From a virus, in IMG/VR virus record IMGVR_UViG_3300022200_005386, positions 1 to 20,961 of that record: a stretch of DNA of 20,961 nucleotides. One strand, written 5' to 3'. Under the pieces are notes generated by a model. That model worked only from the letters and a program-made list of their open reading frames with translations, was not told the DNA's origin and made no database searches. Made by a program: the position numbers and the translations under genes. Numbering within the stretch: position 1 is the stretch's first letter; every line of letters starts with the position of its first letter. Positions 7,776 through 14,874 of this stretch are shown piece by piece.

Positions 7776-8145
7776 TTATCTGAACTCCATCAATGTCACA
7801 AAGCAGAACATGATGCGTGATACAGACAACGACAAGCTAGCCGAGAAAGACTACAATGCCTTTATCGTCAATCGAGGTTTGTCATACTTTCAAGACACCG
7901 TTACTATCGCAAATGAAATGAATATCCACCACGAGCTCGATCACAAACTTCAATACGAGTTTCTTATAAATATCGTAAGGCCACGAAAAAGATTCTCGAA
8001 GTGGTATAAGAAAGAGCAGGACAGTGATGTTGATGCGGTGTCAGAATACTATGGTTATAGTAATGAACGAGCCGCACAAGCTCTCACTATTTTGTCTAAT
8101 GAAGAAATAAAAAAAATAAAAGAAAAATTAGAAAAAGGTGGATAA
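7756..8145 (+). CDS. 62: Clamp loader small subunit (gp62)
   Basis: A 129-residue protein. FDYLNSINVTKQNMM and the AEKDYNAFIVNRGLSYFQDT stretch (about residues 28-47) resemble the short gp62 form of marine T4-like phages; T4's own gp62 (187 residues) shares the QKDYSKFMVENALSQFP-like segment. RPRKRFSKW (about 75-83) matches the PRGKRYGKW box. It has no ATPase motif, as expected. It lies in the canonical place between gp44 and regA. GGAGG lies about 6 bases before ATG 7756. Confidence 0.9.
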   Translation: MATSPFDYLNSINVTKQNMMRDTDNDKLAEKDYNAFIVNRGLSYFQDTVTIANEMNIHHELDHKLQYEFLINIVRPRKRFSKWYKKEQDSDVDAVSEYYGYSNERAAQALTILSNEEIKKIKEKLEKGG

Positions 8146-8146
8146 T

Positions 8147-8545
8147 ATGAGTGCGGTAGAATCTCTAGTAGAGGTTACTCTCAAGAACCAAGACGATTTC
8201 CTCAAGGTACGTGAAACTCTTACACGTATCGGTATTGCATCTCCAAAAGAAAAGAAACTTTATCAATCATGTCACATTCTCCATAAGCGTGGCAAATACT
8301 ACATCGTTCACTTCAAAGAATTGTTTGCTCTTGATGGCAAGCCTACAAATTTCTCTGAAGATGACCAAGGCAGACGCAATACAATTGCTAAACTCCTTTC
8401 AGACTGGAATCTCATCTCAGTCGTAAACGAAGGGAAAATCATAGACCCATCAGCCCCCATGAACCAGATCAAGATCATTGCCCATAAGGACAAGGACGAC
8501 TGGGAGCTAGTGGCCAAGTACAATATAGGTAATAAAAAGAAGTAG
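8147..8545 (+). CDS. regA: RegA translational repressor
   Basis: A 132-residue protein (T4 RegA is 122). VEVTLKNQDDFLKVRETLTR, IGIASPKEKKLYQSCHILHK and KYYIVHFKELFALDGK follow T4 RegA almost residue by residue, and the C-terminal KYNIGN matches T4's KYTIGN. It binds ribosome-binding sites of early phage mRNAs and blocks their translation, in T4 including its own and those of 44, 45 and 62. ATG 8147 is preferred over GTG 8140-region starts: the GTG at 8138 lies inside the AGGTGG ribosome site. It follows the gp62 stop by one base. Confidence 0.96.
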   Translation: MSAVESLVEVTLKNQDDFLKVRETLTRIGIASPKEKKLYQSCHILHKRGKYYIVHFKELFALDGKPTNFSEDDQGRRNTIAKLLSDWNLISVVNEGKIIDPSAPMNQIKIIAHKDKDDWELVAKYNIGNKKK

Positions 8546-8595
8546 TGAGCGTAAGTTATTGATTTTCTTATGAAAAAAAATGTTACTAGTCGGCA

Positions 8596-8624
8596 TGTAC
8601 AAACGAAGCCCCGTATAGTAGAAT
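8596..8624 (+). promoter_or_regulatory. Sigma70-type promoter (GCATGTACA / GTAGAATGGGC module)
   Basis: TGTACA (8596-8601), 17-base spacer, TAGAAT (8619-8624), in the 101-base gap after regA. It shares GCATGTACA, GTAGAATGGGC and a downstream GGAGAT with the promoter at 17481. GCCC in the spacer and GGGC just after the -10 form a short inverted repeat around the -10. It would drive the metallopeptidase gene at 8647 and the genes after it. Confidence 0.7.
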
Positions 8625-8646
8625 GGGCATGTAATTTGGAGATTGT

Positions 8647-9180
8647 ATGACTACAGTATATACTAAGAAGCTTGTCCCCGTTCAGCGTAAGTTGGTACGG
8701 GATCTGATTCCCTATTGTGTACAAAAACTCATGCCTCGTATCAAAGATATTACGATCACCGTTGAAGGTGTCCAAGATCTTGTTGATAACGAAGGCATAC
8801 ACGGCGACGTGTTGTATGATTATGTAGATCCGACAGCACGTCCCAAAGAATTTACTATTCGAGTGGATTTAACCGACGATCTGCAAGAATTCGTACGCGT
8901 CATCTGCCACGAAATGGTCCATGTAAAACAGTGGGCCAGAGGCGAGATGTACAGCTACGACCGATACCCCAACTTGACTCGTTGGCACAAGCAGAAGATT
9001 GACCACGACAAGATGGATTACTATGAACAGCCATGGGAAATCGAAGCTCACGGCCGAGAAGAAGGTTTGACTGTCGGTTTCCTTCACGAACATCAAAAGT
9101 GGGCAGGATTTGTCTATGGAATTATTGAAGATTATAAAATGCAGCGACCCCAGCAAATGGTACTCAACCCACGTTGGTGA
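8647..9180 (+). CDS. SprT-like / HExxH zinc metallopeptidase-like protein
   Basis: A 177-residue protein with HEMVH (residues 88-92) in a helix (VRVICHEMVHVKQWARGE) and a downstream PWEIEAHGRE segment (129-138) whose Glu131 or Glu133 could be the third zinc ligand. This is the arrangement of SprT-like and related small phage metallopeptidases. It has no signal peptide, so it probably acts in the cytoplasm. Substrate unknown. It has its own promoter 23 bases upstream. Its 3' end overlaps the next gene by about 65 bases. Confidence 0.72.
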   Translation: MTTVYTKKLVPVQRKLVRDLIPYCVQKLMPRIKDITITVEGVQDLVDNEGIHGDVLYDYVDPTARPKEFTIRVDLTDDLQEFVRVICHEMVHVKQWARGEMYSYDRYPNLTRWHKQKIDHDKMDYYEQPWEIEAHGREEGLTVGFLHEHQKWAGFVYGIIEDYKMQRPQQMVLNPRW

Positions 9181-9310
9181 GACATTTCCTCTCTTAGAAG
9201 CATTTCCAACAGAATATCTTACACGTCAATCGCCTGATAACCTATATGGTATCAGGTTCTTGAACTATGTGTCAAAAGACGATGCGGTGGTAGTGAATGA
9301 AAAGGACTGA
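9116..9310 (+). CDS. Small hypothetical protein (KCSDPSKWY type)
   Basis: A 64-residue protein. The segment KCSDPSKWYSTHVGETFPLL is the kind of short conserved domain found in small phage proteins; function unknown. The start is uncertain: ATG 9116 has AGGA 7 bases upstream and is preferred over TTG 9110 and TTG 9125. It lies in an unusual 65-base overlap with the end of the metallopeptidase gene, and its own 3' end overlaps the MazG gene by 14 bases. Confidence 0.65.
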   Translation: MELLKIIKCSDPSKWYSTHVGETFPLLEAFPTEYLTRQSPDNLYGIRFLNYVSKDDAVVVNEKD

Positions 9311-9566
9311 AGACGCAGAGTTGTATTTTGGCAGTGGAGTAATGTCAAAAACCACCGAAGAATGTGGTGAATTGATTCAAGCTATCTCTAAGTATGCCAA
9401 TAAAGGTGGCAAACGCAATGAGAATTGTATTTTTGAAGAAGCAGCGGACGTTATTGTTATGATCACTGCTTTAGTTCAATATCTTGAGGTCGATGAAGAT
9501 AAATTTATGAAGAGAATTGAAAAAAGCAAAAAGAAATTTAGCAGATACTATGAAGGAGAAACATAG
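9297..9566 (+). CDS. MazG-like nucleotide pyrophosphohydrolase
   Basis: An 89-residue all-helical protein with the MazG metal-binding signature: EECGE (residues 21-25) and EEAAD (47-51), giving the EExxE...ExxD pattern. The family hydrolyses NTPs or dNTPs to NMP plus pyrophosphate; in marine phages it has been linked to nucleotide recycling or to altering ppGpp, the latter disputed. Its start overlaps the preceding gene by 14 bases, and its stop shares one base with the GTG start of the next gene. Confidence 0.85.
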   Translation: MKRTEDAELYFGSGVMSKTTEECGELIQAISKYANKGGKRNENCIFEEAADVIVMITALVQYLEVDEDKFMKRIEKSKKKFSRYYEGET

Positions 9567-9883
9567 TGAGTGATGAAGAAGCAGTAGTTGAAATTGAAGA
9601 AGATGATATGGATCCGACCGGTGTATTGTTTACACTCGTTACGGCCGGTGGAGAAATGGTGGGCAGGTTTATACATGAGGATGATGAGATCATAGTATTA
9701 GAAAATCCTCGTGCATTTGTACAAACAGAAAAAGGTGTAGGTTTTGCGCCGAGTGTATGTTTGACTGGTCGACCAAAACCAGAATCTGTAGGCTTTTATA
9801 AAGCGGGTGTTATTCTTGCAACACCGACTAGTGCTGAAGTAGAAAAGCTATGGATCCAAGCAACAACAGGTTTAGTAGTATGA
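9566..9883 (+). CDS. Hypothetical beta-rich protein
   Basis: A 105-residue acidic protein. Residues 15-60 (GVLFTLVTAGGEMVGRFIHE, then EIIVLENPRAFVQ) read as successive strands like a Sm-like or small beta-barrel domain; the match is only by pattern. The start is GTG 9566, set by AAGGAG 7 bases upstream and a one-base overlap with the MazG stop. It overlaps the next gene by 4 bases (ATGA). Function unknown. Confidence 0.78.
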   Translation: MSDEEAVVEIEEDDMDPTGVLFTLVTAGGEMVGRFIHEDDEIIVLENPRAFVQTEKGVGFAPSVCLTGRPKPESVGFYKAGVILATPTSAEVEKLWIQATTGLVV

Positions 9884-10197
9884 AGGATATTCCAGTTTTA
9901 GTTTGGGCACTTGCCATCGTATTGTTCTGTACTATCTTAGGCAGTACACAAGTAGTAGCGCTAGAAGCAGAAGGAAGTTCGAGTATTAAGGATCAATCTC
10001 TGTTGAATGCGTATGTCTCTGCTCATTTCAAATGTAATCGTAAAGGGATATGGGCAGATCTTAATACGCTCAAAGTCAAGAACGAATACACTAAGCAGTA
10101 CACAATTCCTGGTGGTACCAAGAAGATTACCGAGTACAGAACGAAAGTAGATTTTAAATGTACAGAAAAATATAAGAGAGTGCCTGATGAAGGATAA
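9880..10197 (+). CDS. Secreted or membrane-anchored hypothetical protein
   Basis: A 105-residue protein starting MKDIPVLVWALAIVLFCTIL: a short charged start and a hydrophobic stretch of about 20 residues, then GSTQVVALEA, which could be a signal peptide cleaved after ALA-like residues or an N-terminal anchor. Two Cys residues in the exported part (about 57 and 96) could form a disulfide. ATG 9880 makes a 4-base ATGA overlap with the previous gene and is preferred over ATG 9850. It overlaps the HAD gene by 11 bases. Function unknown; an envelope location is inferred. Confidence 0.7.
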   Translation: MKDIPVLVWALAIVLFCTILGSTQVVALEAEGSSSIKDQSLLNAYVSAHFKCNRKGIWADLNTLKVKNEYTKQYTIPGGTKKITEYRTKVDFKCTEKYKRVPDEG

Positions 10198-10759
10198 ACT
10201 AATCCTCACAGATTGTGATGGAGTCATGCTCGATTGGATGTATTCATTCGATCAGTGGATGAAGAGGCACGGTTATCGTATTCAACATCCGGGTGAGTAT
10301 GACATTGGTAAGAAGTATGAAGTAGGTATGTGCGAGAAGAAGAGACTAACACGCATGTTCAACGAGTCTGCTTCTATCCGTAAGATTCCTCCTCTTCGAG
10401 ACGCTATCAAATACATTCGTAAACTACACGAAGAACATGGCTATGTATTCCATGTGATCACATCGTTGAGTGATGACGAGTATGCCCAACATCTCAGGAC
10501 GAAAAATCTTTGTGAGACGTTTGGTCATACAGTCTTTGAGAAGTATGTGTACCTCGACTGCGGTGCAGATAAGGACGAGGCGCTTGCTAAATATCAAAAC
10601 AGTGGTTGTTACTGGATTGAAGACAAGCCAGAGAATGCACACGCAGGATTTGTTGCTGGTTTGAATAGTATACTGATGGCACACGGTCACAATGCCAACG
10701 AAGAAACATTTACTCGTGTGCAAAATTGGAAAGAGATCTACGAGATTATTGTTGGATGA
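10187..10759 (+). CDS. HAD-superfamily phosphatase / 5'-nucleotidase-like
   Basis: A 190-residue protein with the HAD motifs: motif I LTDCDGVMLDW (Asp9 nucleophile, Asp11), motif II VITS (90-93), motif III around KDEALAKY (129-136) and motif IV WIEDKPEN (143-150). The order and size fit the 5'(3')-deoxyribonucleotidase-like HAD proteins of phages, which dephosphorylate nucleoside monophosphates. With MazG nearby, a nucleotide-pool role is plausible. The substrate is not shown by sequence. It overlaps both neighbours (11 bases before, 4 after). Confidence 0.82.
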   Translation: MKDKLILTDCDGVMLDWMYSFDQWMKRHGYRIQHPGEYDIGKKYEVGMCEKKRLTRMFNESASIRKIPPLRDAIKYIRKLHEEHGYVFHVITSLSDDEYAQHLRTKNLCETFGHTVFEKYVYLDCGADKDEALAKYQNSGCYWIEDKPENAHAGFVAGLNSILMAHGHNANEETFTRVQNWKEIYEIIVG

Positions 10760-12279
10760 TAATTGATAATCCTATAATTGATGATTTTTATCATGTTCTT
10801 TTTAGTGGTAAAAAGGAAGAGATCCGCGGTACACAAATTGAACGTTATTTCAATGATTTTAGGCATGTACGTATAGTTCCATATTATACTATCAGAGAAA
10901 GGACAAACAATGAGCAAAAACCAATAAATCATTTTGCAACCGCGGTGCAATCATATCAATCGGCATTGCAAGATGGGATTGAGTTAAACACTAAAACTTT
11001 TACTGATAGTCCCCAACGAGGCACGATAGAATTTTTCTATCGTTGGACCATCAAGATGAATTGGTTGATCAATGACATTCGAAAGAGAGGATGTTGTGAA
11101 CCAATATGGGGTGTAATTCGACCGAATCAAACAAAATTTAATGAAGTAGAATACAGCTATCACGTCCATCCTGGCACTTTTAGAATCAACGCCTTTGAAT
11201 TGATGGATCTTAATCAAGATTGTGTAGTCTTCGACGCATTCGAAGTTTTTCATGATTTTCCAAAAGTTTCACTAGCAGATATTTTAAATCTATATGATGA
11301 TCCTGCTGGTACCACTGTCGAAGTCAGTATACTACAACAAGATACTAGCTACATGACTCCTCAAGTATTGAACATGAAATCTAAAGGAATCAATTGTAGT
11401 ATGACACCTTCTCTCAAAAAGCATGAGAGGAAAGTACGACACATGTTCAAGCATCCTATTCAAATCTTTATTGGTTATGATAGTCGACATGGTGATGCTA
11501 CCAATGTTTGTCACAACTCTATCATCGACAGATTGAATAGACAAACTAGTCTCGATCATGTCAAAATACATCATCTCGATACAAGTAAAATTCCTGGTTG
11601 GACTAGAGAATATAAGAATCAATCTACTGAATTTTCATACTCTCGTTTTCTAGTACCATATTTGTCTGATTACAAAGGAATCAGTATATTCGTTGATGAC
11701 GACTTTATCTTTAGACAAAATCCTCTTGCTCTTGCCTTATATTTGTCTGACGAGCATTCTGTTGCCTGCGTAAAACACAACTTTGAGCACAAATTTGATA
11801 CCAAATTCAATAATGAAAAAGATGTATGGTATCCGAAGAAGTTATGGTCGAGTTTGATGGTGTTTAATAATGCCCATGAAGATTGTAAAAAATTGACACT
11901 CGAAACTGTACAAGAACAAACAGGAAAATACTTGCATCAATTCGAATGGACTGATGAAGGCAAAATAGCAGATCTACCGAAGAAATGGAATTGGTGTGAA
12001 GGCTATGATTATGTGATGGACGCGCATCAAAGCCACGCTTTGCATTGGACAAGAGGAGGACCGTGGGTAAAAGGTATGGATACCAGGCATATTGCCTGTC
12101 TTGAACTCTATGACTATCATCGATATAGATCAGTACGTGGTACAGAAAAAGAGTTTACATATGAAGCAAAACAGGTTAGTATGTTAGATATAAGAGAATA
12201 TTATGACATCGAGAATCCAATCGATATTGCTGAAGACGGAACTCGAATATGTCAAGAAATAAATAGAGATGTTCGTTGA
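10756..12279 (+). CDS. Two-domain protein with GT8-like glycosyltransferase C-terminus
   Basis: A 507-residue protein. The C-terminal half (about 234-470) reads as a family 8-type, glycogenin-like glycosyltransferase: IQIFIGYDSRHGD (236-247) as the nucleotide-binding strand, STEFSYSRFLVPYL (290-303), IFVDDDFIFRQNP (311-323) with a DDD metal/sugar motif (314-316), and a HWTRGGPWVKG motif with the GxxKxW-like end. The N-terminal 230 residues contain no motif I recognise. Start ATG 10756 (ATGA overlap with the HAD gene) is preferred over TTG 10726. AGA and TTA codons are frequent, unlike the HAD gene. The stop ends two bases before the tmRNA acceptor piece. A probable promoter for the tmRNA may lie inside its 3' end. 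Acceptor of the sugar unknown. Confidence 0.75.
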   Translation: MIIDNPIIDDFYHVLFSGKKEEIRGTQIERYFNDFRHVRIVPYYTIRERTNNEQKPINHFATAVQSYQSALQDGIELNTKTFTDSPQRGTIEFFYRWTIKMNWLINDIRKRGCCEPIWGVIRPNQTKFNEVEYSYHVHPGTFRINAFELMDLNQDCVVFDAFEVFHDFPKVSLADILNLYDDPAGTTVEVSILQQDTSYMTPQVLNMKSKGINCSMTPSLKKHERKVRHMFKHPIQIFIGYDSRHGDATNVCHNSIIDRLNRQTSLDHVKIHHLDTSKIPGWTREYKNQSTEFSYSRFLVPYLSDYKGISIFVDDDFIFRQNPLALALYLSDEHSVACVKHNFEHKFDTKFNNEKDVWYPKKLWSSLMVFNNAHEDCKKLTLETVQEQTGKYLHQFEWTDEGKIADLPKKWNWCEGYDYVMDAHQSHALHWTRGGPWVKGMDTRHIACLELYDYHRYRSVRGTEKEFTYEAKQVSMLDIREYYDIENPIDIAEDGTRICQEINRDVR

Positions 12280-12280
12280 A

Positions 12281-12496
12281 GTTTGTATTAAGAAGTTTGG
12301 ACGCGGGTTCGACTCCCGCCGCCTCCACCAATTTTGCGGTACCCAGTTTCGGGGGCGTTATGGATTCGACAGGCAACTGAAAGCAAATGGAGAACCGTCC
12401 ATGAACGCTGACGTAAAACGGTGGTTCAAAACTATAACTGCCAATGATGACAGTTACTACGGTGATTACGCACTAGCTGCATGATCCCGCGGGGCG
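12281..12496 (+). ncRNA. ssrA: Circularly permuted (two-piece) tmRNA
   Basis: The gene is in permuted order. The tRNA-like 3' part comes first: P2 strand (GTTTG 12281, AGTT 12294), GGAC, T-arm GCGGG/TTCGACT/CCCGC (12303-12319), acceptor strand CGCCTCC (12320-12326), A, CCA (12328-12330). After a 20-base spacer comes the 5' part: GGGGGCG (12351-12357), which pairs over 7 bp with the acceptor strand including the G3-U70 pair that specifies alanine; then TTATGGATTCGACAGG (D-loop type); then a pseudoknot (ATGGA 12387-12391 / TCCAT 12398-12402, with loop GAACC 12392-12396 / GGTTC 12423-12427), then the tag. This order requires cleavage into two RNAs that pair. It frees stalled ribosomes and tags proteins with SmpB. 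A possible promoter (TTTACA 12154, TAGTAT 12177, spacer 17) lies in the upstream gene. Confidence 0.95.
12440..12484 (+). other. tmRNA tag-peptide reading frame
   Basis: From the resume codon GCC 12440 the frame reads ANDDSYYGDYALAA then TGA (12482-12484), 12 bases after the pseudoknot, as in known tmRNAs. With the charged alanine the added tag is A-ANDDSYYGDYALAA. The YALAA end is the ClpXP degradation signal of standard tags, and AND at the start is typical of proteobacterial tags. The middle SYYGDY is unusual and Tyr-rich. Confidence 0.92.
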
Positions 12497-12532
12497 GCCA
12501 CTGCCTTGTTATCCAAGTGTGGCATTTTTTTT
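12497..12532 (+). terminator. Rho-independent terminator after the tmRNA
   Basis: GCCAC (12497-12501) pairs with GTGGC (12519-12523), with an inner CTTG/CAAG stem (12504-12507, 12514-12517), followed at once by A and eight T (12525-12532). It ends the tmRNA transcript and separates it from the hydrolase gene at 12558. Confidence 0.85.
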
Positions 12533-12557
12533 GCTATGAAAAAGCAAGGAGGAGTTT

Positions 12558-13046
12558 ATGTATAAGCTATTACTTGTTGTAATGTGTATGATATGGTCAG
12601 AAGCTGCTGCTTCCGACGAGTGGATGCAAGATGAAATCCAATGTCTTGCGAAGAACATCTACTTTGAGGCGAGAGGAGAATCTCTGACCGGTAAAATTGC
12701 GGTCGCCAATGTCACGATGAATCGTGTGAAACACCATAAGTATCCTAGTACGGTTTGTGGTGTAGTGACTCAAGCTAAATGGTATGTCAATTGGAAAGGC
12801 AATCGTTTACCTAAACGAAATCAGTGTCAGTTCAGCTGGTTTTGTGATGGTAATCCTGACGAGCCGGTTGACATGCGAGCATATCGAGACAGTTTACGTG
12901 TAGCAGAAATTGTGTATAATGGGTATAAAGATCTGACAAATGGATCTTTGTTTTACCATAATACGAAAGTAGAACCATATTGGGTCGCTTCGATGGTTAG
13001 AACTAAGAGCATTGGTGCTCACGTATTTTATAGGTATGATAGATGA
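12558..13046 (+). CDS. Secreted SleB/CwlJ-type cell-wall hydrolase
   Basis: A 162-residue protein with a signal peptide (residues 1 to about 18, MYKLLLVVMCMIWSEAAA). The rest follows the Hydrolase_2 (SleB) domain: QCLAKNIYFEARGES (28-42) with Glu37 as likely catalytic acid, IAVANVTMNRVKHHKYPSTVCGVV (47-70), QCQFSWFCDG (89-98) and the late SLFYHN and VFY segments. The family cuts peptidoglycan (lytic transglycosylase or amidase action). A strong AGGAGG lies before ATG 12558. A secreted endolysin or envelope-opening role is inferred. It overlaps the metalloprotease by 4 bases (ATGA). Confidence 0.88.
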   Translation: MYKLLLVVMCMIWSEAAASDEWMQDEIQCLAKNIYFEARGESLTGKIAVANVTMNRVKHHKYPSTVCGVVTQAKWYVNWKGNRLPKRNQCQFSWFCDGNPDEPVDMRAYRDSLRVAEIVYNGYKDLTNGSLFYHNTKVEPYWVASMVRTKSIGAHVFYRYDR

Positions 13047-14710
13047 AATTTTATAGCTGCTTTCCAACAAGAACTCTCATGTTGGCGATAGTAGTCGGTG
13101 CAATCTTATTACTCGCTGCCTGTGGTGGTGGCGGTGGTTCAGGTTCACCAGACATTCCCGCAAATCCAGCACAAGGCACAGTCCTTTCATCTACATGTAG
13201 CGGCTACACGCTGGTCGAACAAGTTGCAGACGGCAACGGTGGTCAGAACGAAAGACGTACAGAAAACTCATCTCAGTGTGGATATACCGGTCCACCTCCC
13301 GCAGGCACATTTCTCGATGAATATTGTGATGGTTATACTCTCGTCACTGTTACCGCAGATGGTAATGGAGGTGAAGAGTATGATTACGATGAAAACAACG
13401 AAGAGGTTTGTGGTTATATTCCTCCACAATTTACACCAGCTGGCACACCACTAGGCGATCCCTATTGCGCTAGATCTCTGGCCGAAGATAGGTTCAGACA
13501 ACTATGGGATTCTATCAGACATTTTCTTGGTGATGATCTTCTGCAAGATTATGCAGACGGTGAAGGTGGACAATATACAGAACGTGTACAACATATCGCC
13601 GAAGAATGTTGGGTTCAAATGGAACCACCTGAAGATTGTCCTACGGTCGCGTCATCTACAGGTGATTCTCGATACGAGTTTTACACATGTGATGGTATCA
13701 AACAGCTGACCGATATCAGTTTTCCGTATGATCCCGATAATTGGGATCTTGCCATCGTAGACATGTTCATCATCTTCGATACTGCACTCGATAACGAAGA
13801 AGATCTTGATGGTATGACCGTACAAGATTTTATTCTAAAACAATTATGGGAAGCAAATCATTACTTCGCAGCATCAGGTGTATCAGTCAGAGTTAGATTA
13901 GCAGGATATAAAGAAGTCGCCGTAGCATCAGGAGACTTGTATAGACAGTACAATGCATTCTTCAGAGACCGATATGAATTTCAAGGAGTCACATCGGCGC
14001 AACGACAAGCTAATGCTGACCTGATGTTCTTGTTCAAGAAAAGACCAGATAATCCCATTGCGTGTGGTGTTGCACAGTTAGACGGTACTCGTGGCGTCAC
14101 TTACACGAGAGGAATCATACAATGTTTCCATAACAGTGTGTTCCAAGAAAATGCACAAACACGTTACTATGAACGAGCACAAGAAACATTCGTTCATGAG
14201 ATTGGCCACCTGTTTGGTTTACAACATGAATGGAAAGATGCATCAAGCACTGGATTATTCGAACACTCGTATGGTTATAACTTGCCCGGATATAACCCAC
14301 GAAAAGACGATCCAGCATATGAGGGTGTATGGAGCGGATACGGTACCATCATGAGTTATGCTGATCTAGCGACTGGTCGTTTCTCTGATCCTGACGTCAC
14401 GTGTTATTTTCCGGAAGAAGCAGGAGAATATGCAGGTCAAGCAGTTGTCATGGGAACAAATGGTGGATGTTTCTGCTTGGATCCAGTAGAAGAACAACCA
14501 CCGCCCACAGATTCTCATCAGCACCTACAGAGAGTGAGATATATAATTAGTCAGCTGAGTGAATTAGAGCATGATGTTGGATCAGTTTACGGTACTGCAC
14601 CAGCATTTTGGAATACACAGCCTATTTTTGAAGAGGATCTTGGTGATCTATCGAACATCGAGATGATTAAACGAGAAATGGACAGAAACCAAAACATCTG
14701 CTTATTTTGA
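13043..14710 (+). CDS. Lipoprotein zinc metalloprotease with Cys-rich repeats
   Basis: A 555-residue protein. It has a lipoprotein signal with lipobox LLAAC (Cys27), followed by a Gly/Ser linker. Two near-identical repeats of about 40 residues (AQGTVLSSTCSGYTLV..ADGNGG..CGY, about 43-85; AGTFLDEYCDGYTLV..ADGNGG..CGY, about 90-130) follow, and a third with an insertion (AGTPLGDPYC to EECW). Such repeats occur in phage tail and adhesion proteins. The protease part has HEIGHLFGLQH (385-395), the metzincin HExxHxxGxxH zinc site, and a Met-turn IMSYADL (Met437), as in the M43 pappalysin group. It is probably anchored in the outer membrane or on the virion and digests a protein; the target is unknown. 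Four-base overlap with the hydrolase upstream. Confidence 0.85.
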   Translation: MKFYSCFPTRTLMLAIVVGAILLLAACGGGGGSGSPDIPANPAQGTVLSSTCSGYTLVEQVADGNGGQNERRTENSSQCGYTGPPPAGTFLDEYCDGYTLVTVTADGNGGEEYDYDENNEEVCGYIPPQFTPAGTPLGDPYCARSLAEDRFRQLWDSIRHFLGDDLLQDYADGEGGQYTERVQHIAEECWVQMEPPEDCPTVASSTGDSRYEFYTCDGIKQLTDISFPYDPDNWDLAIVDMFIIFDTALDNEEDLDGMTVQDFILKQLWEANHYFAASGVSVRVRLAGYKEVAVASGDLYRQYNAFFRDRYEFQGVTSAQRQANADLMFLFKKRPDNPIACGVAQLDGTRGVTYTRGIIQCFHNSVFQENAQTRYYERAQETFVHEIGHLFGLQHEWKDASSTGLFEHSYGYNLPGYNPRKDDPAYEGVWSGYGTIMSYADLATGRFSDPDVTCYFPEEAGEYAGQAVVMGTNGGCFCLDPVEEQPPPTDSHQHLQRVRYIISQLSELEHDVGSVYGTAPAFWNTQPIFEEDLGDLSNIEMIKREMDRNQNICLF

Positions 14711-14874
14711 AACACTTAGAAGAAAACGGGATGACGTACTTTGGCCACCTCAGACGAGCGTGGTCGTTGTCGTTCGTCTTATTCATACATGGATTGTTTC
14801 CTGAAATATGGAAAACAAAAGCGACGGATATATTATTAGATGAAAAAGAGAAACTACACAGCAGAGACAGTTAG
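14707..14874 (+). CDS. DUF6356-like small protein (TTG start)
   Basis: A 55-residue protein: [18 protein letters not shown], then hydrophobic [24 protein letters not shown]. The HL...YF.H...A...S....IHG..P..W..KA pattern resembles, from memory, DUF6356 proteins of marine phages and alphaproteobacteria. It probably starts at TTG 14707, overlapping the protease stop as TTGA, because the homology-like part includes KHLEENG; ATG 14731 is the alternative and would drop eight residues. It overlaps the isocitrate lyase start by 35 bases. One membrane-associated helix is likely. Function unknown. Confidence 0.65.
   Translation: MKHLEENGMTYFGHLRRAWSLSFVLFIHGLFPEIWKTKATDILLDEKEKLHSRDS

Noticed and set aside
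7965-7972. TATAAATA, matching the T4 late promoter
   Set aside because: It lies inside the gp62 coding sequence (FLINIV) in an AT-rich genome and precedes regA, an early gene; likely chance.
8547-8580. CGTAAG/CTTATG hairpin after regA
   Set aside because: The stem includes a G-T pair and is followed by an A-run, not a T-run, so it does not make a terminator on the + strand; no minus-strand genes are seen.
12269-12484. 71-codon open frame running through the tmRNA locus
   Set aside because: It reads the T-arm, CCA end, D-loop and tag as protein; its last 14 residues are the tmRNA tag, so it is not a separate gene.
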